DNA from: Pseudomonadota bacterium
GTDB lineage: Bacteria; Pseudomonadota; Gammaproteobacteria; Burkholderiales; Burkholderiaceae_C
NCBI GenBank assembly: GCA_019351955.1
Contig: JABBOE010000008.1
Coordinates: forward strand, 1-55,758
Direction of reading: 5' to 3'
Length of the DNA stretch: 55,758 nucleotides
The translations under genes and the position numbers were made by a program. This document shows positions 55,666 to 55,758 of this stretch, piece after piece. The number at the start of each line of letters is the position of its first letter. The first letter of the stretch is position 1. Below the pieces are notes generated by a model. The model did no database searches. It worked only from the letters and a program-made list of their open reading frames with translations, and had not been told where the DNA came from.

Positions 55666-55758
55666 AGCGACTTGCCTTGGTGGGGATGCCGAACACAGGC
55701 AAGTCCACGCTCTTCAACCGCCTAACCGGCGCATCGGCCCGGGTGGGAAACTGGCCTG
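55662..55758 (+). CDS. feoB: Ferrous iron transport protein B, N-terminus only
   Basis: FeoB is the GTPase-coupled inner-membrane Fe(II) permease. Only the first 32 codons lie in the window: [16 protein letters not shown] followed by [15 protein letters not shown]. The G1 loop GMPNTGKST and the following NRLTG are diagnostic of the FeoB G domain. ATG 55662 overlaps the feoA stop, and the gene continues beyond the right edge. Confidence 0.92.
   Translation, partial: MKRLALVGMPNTGKSTLFNRLTGASARVGNWP

Overview
The window is a GC-rich, tightly packed chromosomal segment of a betaproteobacterium, most likely of the order Burkholderiales. The evidence is gene order: orn / M48 protease / phhB / rsgA, yceD-rpmF-plsX-fabH-fabD-fabG-acpP-fabF, rpoE-rseA-rseB-mucD-lepA-lepB-rnc-era-recO-pdxJ-acpS-nagZ, and aroQ-accB-accC-prmA-(zinc-ribbon DUF3426 gene) are all arrangements known from that order. 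Genus cannot be fixed by eye. No prophage, CRISPR array, rRNA or tRNA gene was seen. The only mobile DNA is the first 18 codons of a probable transposase at the left edge.

Layout. 1-3068 (minus): transposase fragment, DUF2007 protein, rsgA, phhB and an M48 protease, divergent from orn (plus). 3868-7044 (minus): an acyl-CoA synthetase and thioredoxin reductase. 7323-12506 (plus): a Crp-like regulator, ftsK, lolA, rarA. 12886-16551 (plus): livHMGF branched-chain amino acid transporter without its binding protein. 16723-18729: a ferredoxin-type reductase and a nucleoside-sugar-epimerase-like protein, divergent over 15 bp. 18759-21809 (minus): rne, with a long leader, divergent from rluC-gph-sppA (plus, to 25240). 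25268-27549 (minus): rsmI-like methyltransferase, maf and two YeeE/YedE half-transporters. 27712-34725 (plus): yceD, rpmF, phospholipid and fatty-acid synthesis genes, then a YgfX-like membrane protein. 34722-38764 (plus): sigma-E envelope stress module with the MucD protease. 38842-38996: a promoter, a structured RNA and an intrinsic terminator. 39127-47126 (plus): lepA, lepB, DUF4845, rnc, era, recO, pdxJ, acpS, nagZ. 47147-53677 (minus): DUF3426 protein, prmA, accC, accB, aroQ, a TlpA-like thioredoxin and an unrecognised protein. 53801-55758 (plus): mpl, then Fur-box-controlled feoA and the start of feoB.

How the genes work together. Acetyl-CoA carboxylase subunits (accB, accC), holo-ACP synthase (acpS), acyl carrier protein and the fab genes supply membrane lipids. 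MurNAc recycling (mpl, nagZ), lipoprotein transport (lolA), signal peptidases (lepB, sppA) and the RpoE/RseA/RseB/MucD circuit maintain the envelope. rne, rnc, orn, rluC, rsgA, era, lepA, prmA and the rsmI-like gene serve RNA turnover and ribosome assembly.

The genes are mostly ordinary. The unusual signals are non-coding or structural: a complete transcription unit upstream of lepA with an alternative pairing for its terminator, a 46-nt near-perfect palindrome inside the 5' part of recO, a 56-nt inverted repeat across the livF stop codon, a hairpin and upstream ORF in the rne leader, and a sulfur-transport gene pair placed between maf and yceD.
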